DNA from: Bacillota bacterium
Lineage (GTDB): Bacteria > Bacillota > Sulfobacillia > Symbiobacteriales > ZC4RG38
DNA: 5,526 nt
NCBI GenBank assembly: GCA_003242505.1
Contig: QGUP01000155.1
Coordinates: 1 to 5,526, forward strand
Direction of reading: 5' to 3'
This document shows, one piece after another, positions 4,480 through 5,526 of this stretch; within the stretch, counting starts at the first letter, position 1, and the number at the start of each line of letters is the position of its first letter. The position numbers were made by a program, and so were the translations under genes. The notes beneath the pieces are model-generated. The model did no database searches and had not been told where the DNA came from. It was given only the letters and a program-made list of their open reading frames with translations.

Positions 4480-5526
4480 GTGCTGGACCTGAAGCTGATC
4501 CGCTCCAATCCGGACCTGGTCAAGGAAGCAGCGGCCAAGAAGCGGGTCGAGGTGGACATCGACCGGATCCTCGCCCTCGATGCGGAGCGCCGGAGCACTC
4601 TCACCGAGGTGGAGCAGCTCAAGGCCCGGCGCAACCAGGCCTCCGCGGAGGTGGCCCGGCTGAAGCGGGCCGGCCAGGACCCCAGCCACATCATCGCCGA
4701 GATGAGCGAGGTCGGGGACCGGATCAAGGCCCTGGACGAGCGGGTTCGGCAGATCGAGGCGGAGCTGGAAGAGCTTCTCCTTCAGGTGCCCAACATCCCC
4801 GACCCCGACGTGCCGGTGGGGGAGGATGAGACCGGCAACGTCGAGGTGAAGCGCTGGGGCACCCCCCGGACCTTTGACTTCACCCCCCGCCCCCACTGGG
4901 AGATCGGCACGGCCCTGGACGGCCTGGACTTCGAGCGGGCGGCCAAGGTGGCCGGCTCCCGGTTTGTCATCATGAAAGGCGGCATCAGCCGGCTGCACCG
5001 GGCCCTGGTGGCCTGGTTCATCGACGAGGCCGTGGCCAGGGGCTACCGGGAGGTCCAGCCCGGGGTGGTGGTCAACACCGCCAGCTACTACGGCAGCGGC
5101 CAGTTCCCCAAGTTCAAGGAGGACGTCTTCAGCCTGGCCGGGACGGACTACCACCTCTCCAGCACCGCAGAGGTCCCCCTGGTGAACATGCACCGGGACG
5201 AGATCCTCCCCGCCGAGGCCCTGCCCATCAAGTACGTGGGCTTTTCCGGCTGCTTCCGGGCCGAGGCCGGGGCCGCCGGCCGGGACACCCGGGGGCTGGT
5301 GCGGATGCACTACTTCGAGAAGGTGGAGCTGGTCCAGTTCACCCGGCCGGAGGACTCCGACGCCGCCCTGGAGGAGATGACCCGCCACGCAGAAGAGCTC
5401 CTGGAGAAGCTGAACATCCCCTACCGGCGGGTCCTGATGTGCACCGGCGACATGGGCTTTACCCAGGCGAAGAAGTACGACGTGGAACTCTGGCTGCCGA
5501 GCTACGGCCGGTACGTGGAGGTGGCC
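4480..5526 (+). CDS. serS: Serine--tRNA ligase (3' end beyond the window)
   Basis: Charges tRNA-Ser with serine through seryl-adenylate; it can also serylate tRNA-Sec where that exists. The first 349 residues are present of about 420-430 expected. The N-terminal domain (about 1-103) begins MLDLKLIRSNPD and contains the two long charged helices of the antiparallel coiled-coil arm that grips the tRNA variable arm. The linker VPNIPDPDVPVGEDE leads into the class II catalytic core: DFERAAKVAGSRF (150-162), motif 1 ending near Pro194, the serine-binding TAEVP (229-233), and motif 2 FRAEAGAAGRDTRGL (259-273) with Arg260 and Glu262, followed by CTGDMGF (321-327). Motif 3 lies beyond the edge. The GTG start directly follows the mtnA stop with no gap, so translation is probably coupled. 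The common HQF after motif 2 reads HYF (277-279). Identity is near certain. Confidence 0.97.
   Translation, partial: MLDLKLIRSNPDLVKEAAAKKRVEVDIDRILALDAERRSTLTEVEQLKARRNQASAEVARLKRAGQDPSHIIAEMSEVGDRIKALDERVRQIEAELEELLLQVPNIPDPDVPVGEDETGNVEVKRWGTPRTFDFTPRPHWEIGTALDGLDFERAAKVAGSRFVIMKGGISRLHRALVAWFIDEAVARGYREVQPGVVVNTASYYGSGQFPKFKEDVFSLAGTDYHLSSTAEVPLVNMHRDEILPAEALPIKYVGFSGCFRAEAGAAGRDTRGLVRMHYFEKVELVQFTRPEDSDAALEEMTRHAEELLEKLNIPYRRVLMCTGDMGFTQAKKYDVELWLPSYGRYVEVA

Noticed and set aside
3250..5388. A 712-codon open frame on the - strand opposite mtnA and serS
   Set aside because: The composition resembles the reverse of conserved + strand genes, with repeated Gly, His, Asp and Leu runs and no motif. 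It is antisense to two certain genes.

Overview
The window is ordinary chromosomal DNA of very high GC content. It carries four tightly packed protein genes and part of a fifth, all on the + strand. Strong AGGAGG-type ribosome binding sites, GTG as well as ATG starts, and a long-form (ASB plus ACT) phosphoglycerate dehydrogenase suggest a high-GC, probably thermophilic, member of the Firmicutes or a related Gram-positive lineage. That placement is an inference from style; no rRNA or other marker is present. The window looks like the end of a draft or metagenomic contig.

Bases 1-115 do not look like genomic DNA. They match a degraded Illumina Nextera adapter read-through: Nextera read-1 adapter, an 8-base index slot, P5 sequence and a poly-A run, seen here as reverse complement. 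The real genome begins near base 116-122, inside a class V aminotransferase gene. That gene lacks its 5' end, and the signal-peptide-like start of the open frame is an artefact.

Bases 116-2460 form a serine block. A serine-pyruvate/alanine-glyoxylate type aminotransferase overlaps by one base (TGATG) a 548-residue D-3-phosphoglycerate dehydrogenase (serA). Bases 2461-2620 are the only real intergenic region. It holds GC-rich hairpins behind serA, then a near-perfect 24-base palindrome, a TAGAAT -10-like element and the ribosome binding site of the next gene. I read it as the boundary between two transcription units.

Bases 2621-5526 look like one operon: mtnP (methylthioadenosine phosphorylase), mtnA (methylthioribose-1-phosphate isomerase) and serS (seryl-tRNA synthetase, cut off by the window end). 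Spacing is 8 and 0 nt. MtnP splits methylthioadenosine, a by-product of polyamine and other SAM-dependent reactions, into adenine and methylthioribose-1-phosphate. MtnA converts the latter to methylthioribulose-1-phosphate, so the cell can enter this route without the MtnN/MtnK steps. The two salvage genes thus sit between serine-making genes and the gene that charges tRNA-Ser. I found no mobile element, CRISPR array, RNA gene or clearly new system. The points most worth a second look are the adapter contamination, the palindromic promoter region and the mtnP-mtnA-serS coupling.
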